Source: CAYSZB01 sp964435475 (GTDB lineage Bacteria > Chloroflexota > Anaerolineae > Anaerolineales > Anaerolineaceae). Taken from it: a DNA stretch of 54,876 nucleotides. The stretch spans positions 1 to 54,876 of the forward strand of contig CAYSZB010000008.1 in assembly GCA_964435475.1 (NCBI GenBank), given 5' to 3'. Shown here in pieces: positions 8,989 through 17,283 of this stretch (position 1 is its first letter; each line of letters opens with the position of its first letter). The position numbers were made by a program, and so were the translations under genes. The notes under the pieces were generated by a model, which had not been told where the DNA came from, searched no databases, and saw only the letters and a program-made list of their open reading frames with translations.

Positions 8989-10164
8989 ATGAGAATGAAC
9001 AAATGGACTTTTTTGATAACAATTGTGATCCTTGCACTGGCAATGATTGCCTGTTCTACCTCCGGGCTATTGCCGACCCTGGAAGTTAAGCTTACTCCCG
9101 AGGCGATCGCAACCCTGCCAGCCCAAAAAGAAAGTGAATCCACACAATCGGTGGTCATCCCGGAATATGTTAATTCCCAGGATGCATTGGTTGAACTTTA
9201 CCAACGATTAAGCCCTGGTGTGGTCTCGATCCAGGTCATCAGCAATTTTGGCGCAGGTCAGGGATCGGGCTTTGTTATCGACACAGATGGACATATCGTT
9301 ACCAACTATCATGTGGTCGAAGGTGCCCAGACTGTCGAGGTGGACTTTTCATCCGGTCTGAAGGTCTATGCCTCTGTAGTGGGTACCGATCTTGATTCTG
9401 ATATCGCTGTGCTAAAAGTGGAGGTTGATCCCACAGATCTGGTTCCGTTACCATTGGGAGATTCTGACCAGGCTCTGGTGGGTCAGACAGTAGTGGCGAT
9501 CGGCAATCCTTATGGTCTGTCGGGTTCAATGACTGTCGGAATCATTTCTGCCCGTGGACGCATCCTTGAGTCCATGCGCCAAAGCACAGATGGCTTGTAT
9601 TTCTCAGCAGGTGATCTTATCCAGACTGACACAGCGATCAACCCGGGCAACTCCGGCGGACCGCTGATCAACCTCAATGGCGAAGTCGTCGGTGTTAACC
9701 GGGCTATTCAAACAGAAAATTCCACCATCACCGGCCAGGTATCCAACTCTGGTATTGGGTTTGCAGTTTCCTCCAATATTGTCCGGCGCGTTGTACCCTC
9801 ATTGATCGAGAAAGGTTATTACGACTATCCTTATCTTGGCCTTTCCAGTATCAGTGCCTTAAACCTTACCTTGCAGGAAGCGCTTGGTCTGCCACAGGCA
9901 AATGGAGCTTATGTGACCAGCATTACCCCGGGTGGACCGGCTGACAAAGCCGGCATCAAAGCGGGCACTCAGCCCTCTTCAATTGAAGGATACTTAAAAG
10001 GGGGTGACCTGGTAATTGCGGTTGATGGCGTCAAGGTGAATGAATTCAATGACCTTTTGAGTTATATGATCCTCAATAAAGTACCTGGAGACCAAATCAC
10101 CATGACTGTGCTGCGCAATGGCACATCTGTGGACATGGTAGTAACCCTGGGGAAACGTCCTTGA
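8989..10164 (+). CDS. HtrA/DegP-like serine protease, lipoprotein with PDZ domain
   Basis: A 391-residue extracytoplasmic protease of the trypsin-like HtrA family, expected to handle misfolded envelope proteins. The signal peptide ends in a lipobox (AMIAC, Cys22), so it should be lipid-anchored. The catalytic triad is visible as H108 (NYHVVEG), D138 (DSDIAVLK) and S222 (NPGNSGGPL). A C-terminal PDZ domain follows, with YLGLSS as the entry and the PGGPADKAGIKAG loop. The ATG at 8989 has TGAGGG eight bases upstream; an earlier in-frame TTG lacks a site. It has its own promoter (8924-8952) and a downstream terminator, and is therefore monocistronic. Confidence 0.94.
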   Translation: MRMNKWTFLITIVILALAMIACSTSGLLPTLEVKLTPEAIATLPAQKESESTQSVVIPEYVNSQDALVELYQRLSPGVVSIQVISNFGAGQGSGFVIDTDGHIVTNYHVVEGAQTVEVDFSSGLKVYASVVGTDLDSDIAVLKVEVDPTDLVPLPLGDSDQALVGQTVVAIGNPYGLSGSMTVGIISARGRILESMRQSTDGLYFSAGDLIQTDTAINPGNSGGPLINLNGEVVGVNRAIQTENSTITGQVSNSGIGFAVSSNIVRRVVPSLIEKGYYDYPYLGLSSISALNLTLQEALGLPQANGAYVTSITPGGPADKAGIKAGTQPSSIEGYLKGGDLVIAVDGVKVNEFNDLLSYMILNKVPGDQITMTVLRNGTSVDMVVTLGKRP

Positions 10165-10193
10165 TCAGCAATACACCTTCGTCCTATTGAATC

Positions 10194-10229
10194 AAAAGAG
10201 CCTGGGGCTCCAATCCCAGGCTCTTTTCA
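10194..10229 (+). terminator. Intrinsic terminator after the HtrA-like gene
   Basis: A 13-bp perfect stem (10194-10206 with 10215-10227), eight-base loop and terminal TTTT lie 30 bases past the stop at 10164. Confidence 0.9.
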
Positions 10230-10312
10230 TAAGGAGAAGAAAAGTGTCATACTTGATTACAATATAGCAGTTGCAAGACTGGTTTGCTTGACGTTTTCAA
10301 TACGATTACCCT

Positions 10313-10348
10313 ACACAAAAAAAACCTGGTAATTCATTACCAGGTTTT
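10313..10348 (-). terminator. Intrinsic terminator of the MacAB-type operon
   Basis: A 12-bp perfect stem (10321-10332 with 10337-10348) with a four-base loop is followed on the minus strand by a run of eight T residues. It starts ten bases past the permease stop at 10358. Confidence 0.92.
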
Positions 10349-10357
10349 CCTTTTCAC

Positions 10358-11590
10358 TTACTCATACCTCAACGCATCGACCGGTTGCAGCTTTGCCGCC
10401 CTCCTGGCCGGGTACCATCCAAAGAAGATGCCCACTGCGGCTGAGAACAACGTTGCCAGTAAGATCGAATCCAATCCCACCTGGGGTTCCAGTGGAGTAC
10501 CCGACCTGGAGGCTATAAAACCAACCAGAAGTGAGAGCAGCCAGCCAACAATGATGCCGAGGACACCGCCGATCAAGCTCAATAAAGCGGATTCGGTCAG
10601 GAATTGCATCATGATATCCGATCTCCTGGCACCCAGCGCCTTACGCAGGCCTATTTCCTGGGTTCGTTCGGTGACAGATACCAGCATGATGTTCATGATA
10701 CCAATGCCGCCAACAAGAAGGGAAATTGCACCAATTCCAGCCAAAAAGACGGTCAGCACACCTGTGATTGATTGGGCTATGGATAAAAAGTCCTGTTGGT
10801 TGGTAATTGTAAAATCATTTGGTTGCCTGGGTTGCAGGCGGTGTGAACTGCGCATGATCGCATTGGCTTCTTTAATGGCATTTGCCACGCTTTCACTATC
10901 CTTCGCTTGTACGATAATATATTCCACTCTATCAGATACACTGTGGCGAACGATACGAAGTTGTGCTGTTGAGATCGGAGTGTAGACATTCATATCAGGG
11001 TTCATAAAGCTGGTCCCACCCTTTGCTTCAGTGACACCAATGATACGGTAAGGATATCCATTTATGCGGATCGTCTTCCCCACAACATCCACGTGTTTGC
11101 CCAATAATCGATCTGCAAAATCAGGACCGATAACCACCACTGCCGACCTGCCATCAACATGAGATTTCGTAATGAATTCTCCTGATTCCAGGCTGATCGA
11201 TTGCACCAATGCATAATCCTGTGTGACACCCATGATGGATGATGTGATACTTTCTCCGCTGAATGTAAATTCCACATTCCCCTGGACAATGGGCGACACA
11301 TAAGCAATGGAAGGTGAGCGTAAACGATTGCCAAGGGCTTCAGCATCCCGCAAGGTAAGGGGATCCGGGTTCTTGACTTCTTCAGCCTGGTTCCCCCGCA
11401 TGATGTAGACCAGGTTGGTACCGATGCTCTCGATCTGACCAGTGATGGCACTGCCAGCGCCTTGCCCCACGGATAAAAGGGCAATGACTGACCCGACACC
11501 GATCACAATGCCCAAGATCGTGAGAAATGCCCTGGTTTTGTTGGCATTCAAGCTGTCCAAAGCTTCTTTAATTGCCTGTAGAATTTTCAT
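10358..11590 (-). CDS. ABC transporter permease, MacB/FtsX type
   Basis: A 410-residue inner-membrane permease of the MacB family. A first transmembrane helix (about residues 21-43, LTILGIVIGVGSVIALLSVG) is followed by a long extracytoplasmic domain. Three C-terminal helices (around 275-405) carry the FtsX-type motif with TERTQEIGLRKALGARR between them. The gene overlaps the end of the ATPase gene by four bases (ATGA), so the two are translationally coupled. With the adaptor and ATPase it forms a MacAB-type mechanotransmission exporter. Such systems export macrolides, peptides or lipoproteins; the substrate cannot be read from the sequence. The native ATPase domain fused to MacB in Proteobacteria is here a separate protein. 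Confidence 0.93.
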   Translation of the reverse strand: MKILQAIKEALDSLNANKTRAFLTILGIVIGVGSVIALLSVGQGAGSAITGQIESIGTNLVYIMRGNQAEEVKNPDPLTLRDAEALGNRLRSPSIAYVSPIVQGNVEFTFSGESITSSIMGVTQDYALVQSISLESGEFITKSHVDGRSAVVVIGPDFADRLLGKHVDVVGKTIRINGYPYRIIGVTEAKGGTSFMNPDMNVYTPISTAQLRIVRHSVSDRVEYIIVQAKDSESVANAIKEANAIMRSSHRLQPRQPNDFTITNQQDFLSIAQSITGVLTVFLAGIGAISLLVGGIGIMNIMLVSVTERTQEIGLRKALGARRSDIMMQFLTESALLSLIGGVLGIIVGWLLSLLVGFIASRSGTPLEPQVGLDSILLATLFSAAVGIFFGWYPARRAAKLQPVDALRYE

Positions 11591-12282
11591 GATACAAGCT
11601 CCTCTGAAGCGATCAGGCCGTCCAACAGGTGAATCACCCGTTGAGCCTGGTGAGCCACTTTTGCATCATGTGTGACAATGACCAGGGTGGTACCATAGAT
11701 CCGGTTCATGGATACCAACAAGTTCATGATCTCTTCGCCGGATTTAGAATCCAGGTTTCCTGTCGGCTCATCTGCCAGGATTATCGCAGGTTCAGTCACG
11801 ATTGCCCGGGCAATGGCAACACGCTGCTGTTGGCCACCGGAAAGTTCATTGGGTTTATGTTTGACCCGATCTGACAGACCAACAGCTTCCAGTGCTTTCA
11901 AAGCTTTTTCTTTCCGCGAACCATTCTCACCCCCATAGCGCAGCGGCAATTCGACGTTAAATTGTGCGGTTGCGCGGGGCAGGAGGTTGTATTTTTGAAA
12001 AACGAACCCGATCTTCCTGTTTCTAACAACTGCCAGGTCATCATCTTTGAGATCTGACACAAGCTCTCCGTCCAGGTAATACTCGCCGCCCGAAGGTGAA
12101 TCAAGGCAGCCGATCATGTTCATGAGGGTCGATTTACCTGATCCTGAAGGCCCCATGATCGCCACAATCTCACCCTCATAAATATCGAAACTGACACCCC
12201 GTAAAGCGTGGACTTCAATAGTTCCGATTTCATAAACCTTGGTCAGTCCCTTAACCTGGATGACCGGTGCATTGTCGGTCAT
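11587..12282 (-). CDS. ABC transporter ATP-binding protein, MacB/LolD type
   Basis: A 231-residue ATPase that powers the permease encoded next. Walker A is GPSGSGKS (44-51), the signature is LSGGQQQRVAIARA, Walker B is IILADEPTG and the switch His is in VIVTHD. The ATG at 12282 has AGGAG with a seven-base spacing. The gene begins three bases after the adaptor stop codon and its own stop overlaps the permease start, so all three genes form a compact operon. It belongs to the LolD/MacB branch by its short length, the FVFQKYNLLPRATAQFNVELP Q-loop region and its neighbours. Confidence 0.95.
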   Translation of the reverse strand: MTDNAPVIQVKGLTKVYEIGTIEVHALRGVSFDIYEGEIVAIMGPSGSGKSTLMNMIGCLDSPSGGEYYLDGELVSDLKDDDLAVVRNRKIGFVFQKYNLLPRATAQFNVELPLRYGGENGSRKEKALKALEAVGLSDRVKHKPNELSGGQQQRVAIARAIVTEPAIILADEPTGNLDSKSGEEIMNLLVSMNRIYGTTLVIVTHDAKVAHQAQRVIHLLDGLIASEELVS

Positions 12283-12285
12283 GGG

Positions 12286-13689
12286 TTATCTCCTGTTCAT
12301 GAACCCGGGAAATCCATCTCCGGAGGGGCCTGTCATCATGCTGATCAGGCTGGTCGGAGGGTTGATCACAATGAGTTCACCAATTTCGATGTCTCCGGAT
12401 GTAATCTCGATCTGGTCATCAGAAAATGCTCCAAGGCCAACCTCAACGGCAACCGGCTTGTTGTTGCGCATCACATAGACAATATCCACCCCGTCTTGCG
12501 TTGTCAAAGCCTCCAGTGGAATGAGCATTACACCATTCTTTTCTTCCGTGATGATGCTGACTGCTGCAGTCATTCCCGGCTTTACCTTGTCCAGTCCGTC
12601 CAGCAATTGAACAGTCACCGAATAAGAAACCACACCCTGGCTTTCATTACCAACAGGGGCAATCTCCACTACTTTGCCGGTAAATTCTTCTTCATAAAAT
12701 GCATCAAACAAAAGGTCTGCATTTTGGCCGATTTTGATCAATGGAATATCAACTTCAGATATCTGCACATCGATAAACATTGTGGAGAGGTCAGCCAGTT
12801 GAATGGCTTTAACCCCGGTGGTCACGACGTCGCCCGGTTTGTTGTAAATGGCAGTGACGATGCTGTCAAAAGGCGCTTTGATGCTCATCTTATCGATCCT
12901 TGCCTGGGCAATTTGCAGTTGGGTTTCAAGGACGGTCACATTATCGGGGTCCGGTCCATTCTGAAGAATTTCGATCTTATTCTTTAGACTGGTGATTCTT
13001 TCTTCAGCCAGTAAAATGCGAGCCTCGGCTTGCGCTTTTTCCTGTTCTGTGTAGTTCTTTTGGCAGTAATTTAAATTGGCAAGGGCTGTATCCCTGGCGA
13101 TCCTGGTTTGCGTTGATTCAAACCGGTCATACATGCTCACTGCGTCATCATATTTTTCCTGCAGATCTGCAAGGGTATCATCGGTGCAGCGCTGGTAATT
13201 CATGATCTCCCGATCCTTGGCCATATCTTCGAGGCTCTTCTCAGCGTTGATCAGGTCAAGTTTGGCCTGGGCCAACTCGAGGGGAGCATTGGCATAGAGA
13301 TCATCCAGTGAATTCTGTACACTGATGAGATCATTTTTTGCTTGCAGGATCTCGATCGGGATCGAAGTCTCATCCAGGGATAACAGGATGTAATCCTGGA
13401 ATACTTTTAGTCCCAGGGAAGCAAAACTCTGTCCCACAGTGCCGCTGATGTTCCATGAAAGCAAGGCTGTCTGGTTAGCCCGGATCGTGCCTGTACCGCT
13501 AATGGTTGCAGTCAATGAGCCCCTGCTGAATGGAACTGTCTCAAGTGAAGCCAACTCACTGAGCGCTTTCCGGTTCCGGTTAACGATGATTCCGAAAACA
13601 ATTAAGCCACCGATTATTATGAGAGCTGCCACCACAAGCAGGTTGATCAACCATTTCTTTTTTGTTTTTTGTTTACCAACTGTTGCCAT
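12286..13689 (-). CDS. Periplasmic adaptor (MacA/HlyD family) of ABC exporter
   Basis: A 467-residue membrane-fusion protein. After a short basic N-terminus comes a single membrane anchor (about 16-38, LVVAALIIIGGLIVFGIIV). A lipoyl half-motif with GTIRANQTALLSW follows, then a long coiled-coil hairpin (about 115-265, rich in Leu, Ala, Glu and Lys), the second lipoyl half and beta-barrel (VTAIYNKPGDVVTTG), and a C-terminal domain. The ATG at 13689 is preceded by AGGAAG; an in-frame ATG at 13704 is upstream of that site and less likely. It is the first gene of the operon adaptor-ATPase-permease. No TolC-like outer-membrane partner is encoded nearby. Confidence 0.9.
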   Translation of the reverse strand: MATVGKQKTKKKWLINLLVVAALIIIGGLIVFGIIVNRNRKALSELASLETVPFSRGSLTATISGTGTIRANQTALLSWNISGTVGQSFASLGLKVFQDYILLSLDETSIPIEILQAKNDLISVQNSLDDLYANAPLELAQAKLDLINAEKSLEDMAKDREIMNYQRCTDDTLADLQEKYDDAVSMYDRFESTQTRIARDTALANLNYCQKNYTEQEKAQAEARILLAEERITSLKNKIEILQNGPDPDNVTVLETQLQIAQARIDKMSIKAPFDSIVTAIYNKPGDVVTTGVKAIQLADLSTMFIDVQISEVDIPLIKIGQNADLLFDAFYEEEFTGKVVEIAPVGNESQGVVSYSVTVQLLDGLDKVKPGMTAAVSIITEEKNGVMLIPLEALTTQDGVDIVYVMRNNKPVAVEVGLGAFSDDQIEITSGDIEIGELIVINPPTSLISMMTGPSGDGFPGFMNRR

Positions 13690-13811
13690 ATATCTTCCTA
13701 ACATTTCCGATTATTAATTGATGAAATATACCATCTTCTCAACCAGGTAATAATTAATATTGTATAAATAATTTACGCGATTCCTGATAACAGGAAAGCC
13801 GCCTGAATAAT

Positions 13812-13838
13812 GAAATGATCCCCTTGCGGGGTCATTTC
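13812..13838 (-). terminator. Possible terminator after the CBS-ACT gene
   Basis: A stem of about 11 bp with one mismatch or bulge (13812-13823 with 13828-13838) and a four-base loop lies 42 bases past the stop at 13881. It has no clear T run, so termination may be weak. Confidence 0.4.
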
Positions 13839-13880
13839 GATTAGTTCATCGTCAGAACTTTAAGTGGTTCCGTCTCACTG

Positions 13881-14522
13881 TTATACAGTGCGAATTGACA
13901 TTAAATTGTTGACATGGGGGGCTATGGCTTTTCTTAACTGCTCCTCATCAACACCCTGAACCTTGACCGTAACCTCACTGGTCGAGAGAGTCTTACCGGC
14001 AAACGTACCAAACGCCACGATGTCGCCGCCTGCTTCAAAAATTGCCTGTGTCAGTCTGGCAATGGCACCGGGAGAATTGGTTAATTCCGCAGAGAAACGC
14101 ACACCCTTCTGCCTGGCACCGAGCAGTTCCAGGAAGATCTTAAAAAGGTCGGTTTCAGTGATGATTCCCACTACTTCCTTACCGCGCAGAACTGGCAGGC
14201 AGCTGATCTTGTTATCCGACATGATCCGTGCTGCTTCTTCGACTGGCATGTCTTCGGTTGCAGTGATCACATCTTTGACCATGATATTTTCTACCTTGAT
14301 TCTTTCAACCAGGTAGTTGATCTCCCAGATACTCAATGAGGTGGCTTTAGAGGGCAGTGCAGTTTCCAAGACGTTGCGTGTTACCAGGCCAACCATCTTA
14401 TTTTTTTCGACAACCACCAGGTGGCGCACATTTTCCTGGTTCATTAAGGCAACCGCTTCAAGGACAGGCAGATCAGGGGCTACCTTCAATACGGGAAAAG
14501 ACATTCGTTTTCCGACGATCAT
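13881..14522 (-). CDS. CBS-domain pair with C-terminal ACT domain
   Basis: A 213-residue soluble regulatory protein. Two CBS domains (about 7-60 and 78-135) are recognisable by VRHLVVVEKNKMVGLVTR and ISCLPVLRGKEVVGIITETD, and an ACT domain (about 143-213) by SAELTNSPGAIARLTQAIFEAGGDIV. CBS pairs bind adenine nucleotides, and ACT domains bind amino acids or similar small ligands. This AcuB-like arrangement senses energy state together with a metabolite, but the target is unknown. The ATG at 14522 has AAGGAG eight bases upstream. It is divergent from corA across a 297-bp intergenic region. Confidence 0.88.
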   Translation of the reverse strand: MIVGKRMSFPVLKVAPDLPVLEAVALMNQENVRHLVVVEKNKMVGLVTRNVLETALPSKATSLSIWEINYLVERIKVENIMVKDVITATEDMPVEEAARIMSDNKISCLPVLRGKEVVGIITETDLFKIFLELLGARQKGVRFSAELTNSPGAIARLTQAIFEAGGDIVAFGTFAGKTLSTSEVTVKVQGVDEEQLRKAIAPHVNNLMSIRTV

Positions 14523-14819
14523 TTGATTGCTCCTTTAGAATTTGTTATATTTTACTCATTCCAAGGTCAAAAGACAAGAAAAAATATAAAGTTTTTGAGA
14601 GTTTTTCTCAAAAACCCAACTAGAAACATGCCAATCCTGCTTTTTAATTCATCTCAGTAAAATAAGGAAGACAAAATTGTAATTCTAAAAAATTCAGTGG
14701 TCTTTTCCTGCTCTCCTGGCTGAATTGATGTAAAATATATGGGCTGTCCTGAATTTAATAATGCCCTTCAACATGGTGGATTGATTCCACCATGAATCTC
14801 TTAATAACGGAGTTGGATT
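14523..14819. other. Intergenic region between the CBS-ACT and corA genes
   Basis: These 297 bases hold the divergent control regions of the CBS-ACT gene and corA. A TGnTAAAAT-like extended -10 element lies near 14728-14736. I see no RNA gene and no M-box-like magnesium riboswitch fold that I could defend. The only clear structure is the hairpin at 14772-14794. Confidence 0.45.
14772..14794 (+). promoter_or_regulatory. Perfect hairpin in the corA leader
   Basis: CATGGTGGA and TCCACCATG form a 9-bp perfect inverted repeat with a TTGAT loop, 25 bases upstream of the corA ATG and just before its GGAG ribosome-binding site. There is no T run after it, so it looks like an operator or a translational control hairpin, not a terminator. 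Confidence 0.45.
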
Positions 14820-15752
14820 ATGATCAATTACTACAATTCGGAAAATGGTGTGATTCGAAAAGTAGAATCAATGGAGCAAGGAACCTGGGTGGACATTGTT
14901 AACCCGAATTCTGAAGAGCGCCTTGTGATCAATTCCTTCGGATTGCCAATGGACTTCATCACCTACCCCCTTGACCTGGATGAACAAGCCCATTTCGAAA
15001 GAGAAGAAGGTGATATCACCTTTATATTGGTCAGGATCCCGATTTACCAGGGGAAAGAAGTGGATATCCCCTACACAACCATCCCCTTGAGTATCATCCT
15101 GACGCCAGAAAACATATTTACCATTTGTACAAAGCCTTACAGCCTGCTCCAGGAAATTGCCAACAATAAACTCAAGGGCATAAACACCCATAAGCCCAAG
15201 CGCTTCCTGTTACAGTTACTTATCCGCATCGCGTCCAACTACCTATATCTGCTGAGGGAGATCAACAAAACAGTTGACCTGGTGGAAGATCAGTTGCAGG
15301 AATCTATGCGCAACAAAGAGGTCCTGGAGTTATTAAAACTGCAAAAAAGCCTGGTTTACTTCACGACAGCCCTAAAATCCAATGAGATATTGCTGGAACG
15401 GCTACAGCGCCACCAGTTTTTCAGGCAATTCCCTGAAGATGTTGACCTGCTTGAGGATGTGATCATTGAGAACCAGGAAGCCATCCAGATCAGCGACATT
15501 TCCACGACCATTCTTTCTTCCATGATGGATGCTTTTGCCTCGATCATTTCGAACAACCTCAACAGCGTGATGAAATTCCTGGCATCCATTACCATCGTCC
15601 TGAGCATTCCAACAATCGTTTCCAGCTTTTTCGGAATGAATGTCGCCTTACCTATGGAAACTCACAACCTGGCATTCTGGCTGATCCTGGGCATTGCACT
15701 GCTCCTCTCAGCGATCATCGTTTTGGTCTTTCTCAAAAAAGACTGGTTTTAG
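14820..15752 (+). CDS. corA: CorA-family divalent-cation transporter
   Basis: A 310-residue member of the CorA family, which takes up magnesium (and sometimes cobalt or nickel) as a pentamer. The N-terminal two thirds are cytoplasmic alpha/beta with long stalk helices. Two transmembrane helices lie at the C-terminus; the first ends in the signature GMN (FFGMNVALP) and the second is LAFWLILGIALLLSAIIVLV, followed by a basic tail (KKDW). The ATG at 14820 follows GGAG. Its stop codon lies three bases from the end of the convergent isochorismatase-like gene. Exact ion specificity cannot be judged from the sequence. Confidence 0.92.
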   Translation: MINYYNSENGVIRKVESMEQGTWVDIVNPNSEERLVINSFGLPMDFITYPLDLDEQAHFEREEGDITFILVRIPIYQGKEVDIPYTTIPLSIILTPENIFTICTKPYSLLQEIANNKLKGINTHKPKRFLLQLLIRIASNYLYLLREINKTVDLVEDQLQESMRNKEVLELLKLQKSLVYFTTALKSNEILLERLQRHQFFRQFPEDVDLLEDVIIENQEAIQISDISTTILSSMMDAFASIISNNLNSVMKFLASITIVLSIPTIVSSFFGMNVALPMETHNLAFWLILGIALLLSAIIVLVFLKKDWF

Positions 15753-15755
15753 CTT

Positions 15756-16295
15756 TCACTTGATCAGCTGCGCGATATCCTTAAAATGTGGATGTCGCGC
15801 ATCCTTGATCAATTCGAACAAGCACATTTCAACGGTTGTCATCTTGACCCCTGCTGTGATCAAATCCTTGATCGCCATGTCCAGATCTACCTGGTGCCTG
15901 GAAGATGTCGCATCCACAACCACCGAAACTTCAAAACCTTCATTTTTTAACTCGATCGCACTTTGATGAATACATATATGTGTTTCAAAACCACACAAAA
16001 TGACCTGCCGGCGACCCAATTCTGCCAGTTGATTTAAGATCCTCACCTCCCGGAAAACACTGAATGCCGTCCGGCTTACCTGTTCCTGACCAGGCAACAA
16101 CGTGGCTATTTCTTCGATCGTAGAGCCAAGCTTTTCAGGAACCTGGTTGGTCAGGATCACCGGGACTTCGAGGATCATCATCCCTTTGACCAATTTCTGG
16201 ATCTGGCTGATCCGGGAAGGGCTTTCCAGCACAACCCGGGCTAATTTTCCCTGTACGTCGATCACAATCAATACTGAATCACTTAAGCTCAACAT
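15756..16295 (-). CDS. Isochorismatase-like cysteine hydrolase
   Basis: A 179-residue hydrolase of the isochorismatase/YcaC superfamily. The catalytic triad is visible as D13 (VIDVQ), a Lys near 55 (VPEKLG) and C108 (GFETHICI, preceded by the family cis-peptide region). Members hydrolyse isochorismate, nicotinamide, carbamoyl groups or unknown substrates. The lack of associated siderophore genes makes an isochorismate role unlikely. I chose the ATG at 16295, with AAGGA eight bases upstream, so that the protein starts MLSLSDSVLIVIDVQ as the family does. A TTG at 16337 would add 14 residues that do not look like the family. It is convergent with corA with only three bases between the stops. Confidence 0.85.
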   Translation of the reverse strand: MLSLSDSVLIVIDVQGKLARVVLESPSRISQIQKLVKGMMILEVPVILTNQVPEKLGSTIEEIATLLPGQEQVSRTAFSVFREVRILNQLAELGRRQVILCGFETHICIHQSAIELKNEGFEVSVVVDATSSRHQVDLDMAIKDLITAGVKMTTVEMCLFELIKDARHPHFKDIAQLIK

Positions 16296-16525
16296 ACCTG
16301 CATCCTTTTTATCGTGTGTCAATTTTCGTGTTGCCAATAGTAGCCTGCAAACAATGAATGGTCTTTGGAAGCGTTAAGCAGTCACCATTTATTACTGCGG
16401 CCATCCGGGCTGGGGGGGGGTATGCCGCTGTTCGTAAGGCATAGCCCTCAGGGTTTATTTTCGCTTTATTTAGTTTATTTTTCATCTTCAGGCTATATTA
16501 TAATCATGCGAAAGCCCGGTCAACG
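16296..16525. other. Intergenic region with G-tract and promoter-like element
   Basis: These 230 bases separate divergent genes. They contain a run of nine G residues (16412-16420), a short inverted repeat TATGCC/GGCATA (16421-16426 with 16438-16443), and TATAAT at 16499-16504 with a poor -35. The predicted transcript start is only about 15 bases before the ATG at 16526, which has no ribosome-binding site. Confidence 0.4.
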
Positions 16526-17164
16526 ATGAACGATATCAAACATGCCTTCAAAACAATTGAGAAGACTTTTGCCCTCTGGTGGTCCGATTGGGTCAACCAG
16601 GTCGTGGTCAGCATGGCGGCTGTTCTGTGCAGCCTGACCCTGGTTCTGGCTCCGGCTTCATTGATGGGCATCATGCATGAATTAAATGACCTCTCCAATG
16701 GCACGCGCACAGGCATTGCCGGATGGTGGAAAGGCTTTAAGCTGAATTTTGTGCGCAGCCTTGTTTGGGGTGCTGTAACACTGGTCGTCTTTGCTATTCT
16801 CATCTTCAATGCCTGGTTCTATTACACTCTCGAAACAAGTTGGGCACCAATACTGTTAGGTCTTTGTTTATTATTGATATTTGTCTGGTTCCTGGTCAAT
16901 TTTTATACCCTCGGTTACCTGTTTTTGCAGGAAGAAAAATCGCTGCGTTTGGCCTGGAAAAACAGCATCCTGACAATTTTAGGCGCACCTTTTTTCAACC
17001 TCGTGATCGGGTTTTTCCTCCTGGCCATGACCATCCTCAGCATGGGTCTCTTCCTGCCCCTGCTTCTTGGAACACCTTCACTGCTGGCACTTCTCAGCAT
17101 TTTAGCTGTCCGCAACAGGTTGGAAGTTTATGGAAAGATCGCACCCCTACCAGAGGACAATTGA
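16526..17164 (+). CDS. Polytopic membrane protein, DUF624-like
   Basis: A 212-residue integral membrane protein with about five to six hydrophobic helices (approximately 24-47, 78-100, 106-127, 153-178 and 178-195). The arrangement, starting with an amphipathic stretch rich in Trp and having FYTLGYLFLQEEKSLRLAWKNS between helices, resembles YesL/DUF624 membrane proteins, whose function is unknown. I assign this on overall pattern only. The start ATG has no ribosome-binding site and lies about 22 bases from a TATAAT box, so the mRNA may have a very short leader. A downstream zinc-finger membrane protein gene follows 119 bases later on the same strand. Confidence 0.7.
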   Translation: MNDIKHAFKTIEKTFALWWSDWVNQVVVSMAAVLCSLTLVLAPASLMGIMHELNDLSNGTRTGIAGWWKGFKLNFVRSLVWGAVTLVVFAILIFNAWFYYTLETSWAPILLGLCLLLIFVWFLVNFYTLGYLFLQEEKSLRLAWKNSILTILGAPFFNLVIGFFLLAMTILSMGLFLPLLLGTPSLLALLSILAVRNRLEVYGKIAPLPEDN

Positions 17165-17283
17165 TCGCGTTGTATATGAGGTGAGTTGAAGCAATGCCCC
17201 TAATGTTCAATTGGACAAAGTACAGGTAATTATCTATAATAAGTTTATGAAACAATCAATGAAAGACAATATCTGGAGGTAAA

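Noticed and set aside
10284..10985. Open frame of 233 codons on the plus strand
   Set aside because: It overlaps the terminator and C-terminal half of the permease gene in antisense; no recognisable domain.
12208..12987. Open frame of 259 codons on the plus strand
   Set aside because: It runs antisense to the adaptor and ATPase genes, has no family motifs and an odd His/Asn/Cys-rich composition; the minus-strand genes are clear.
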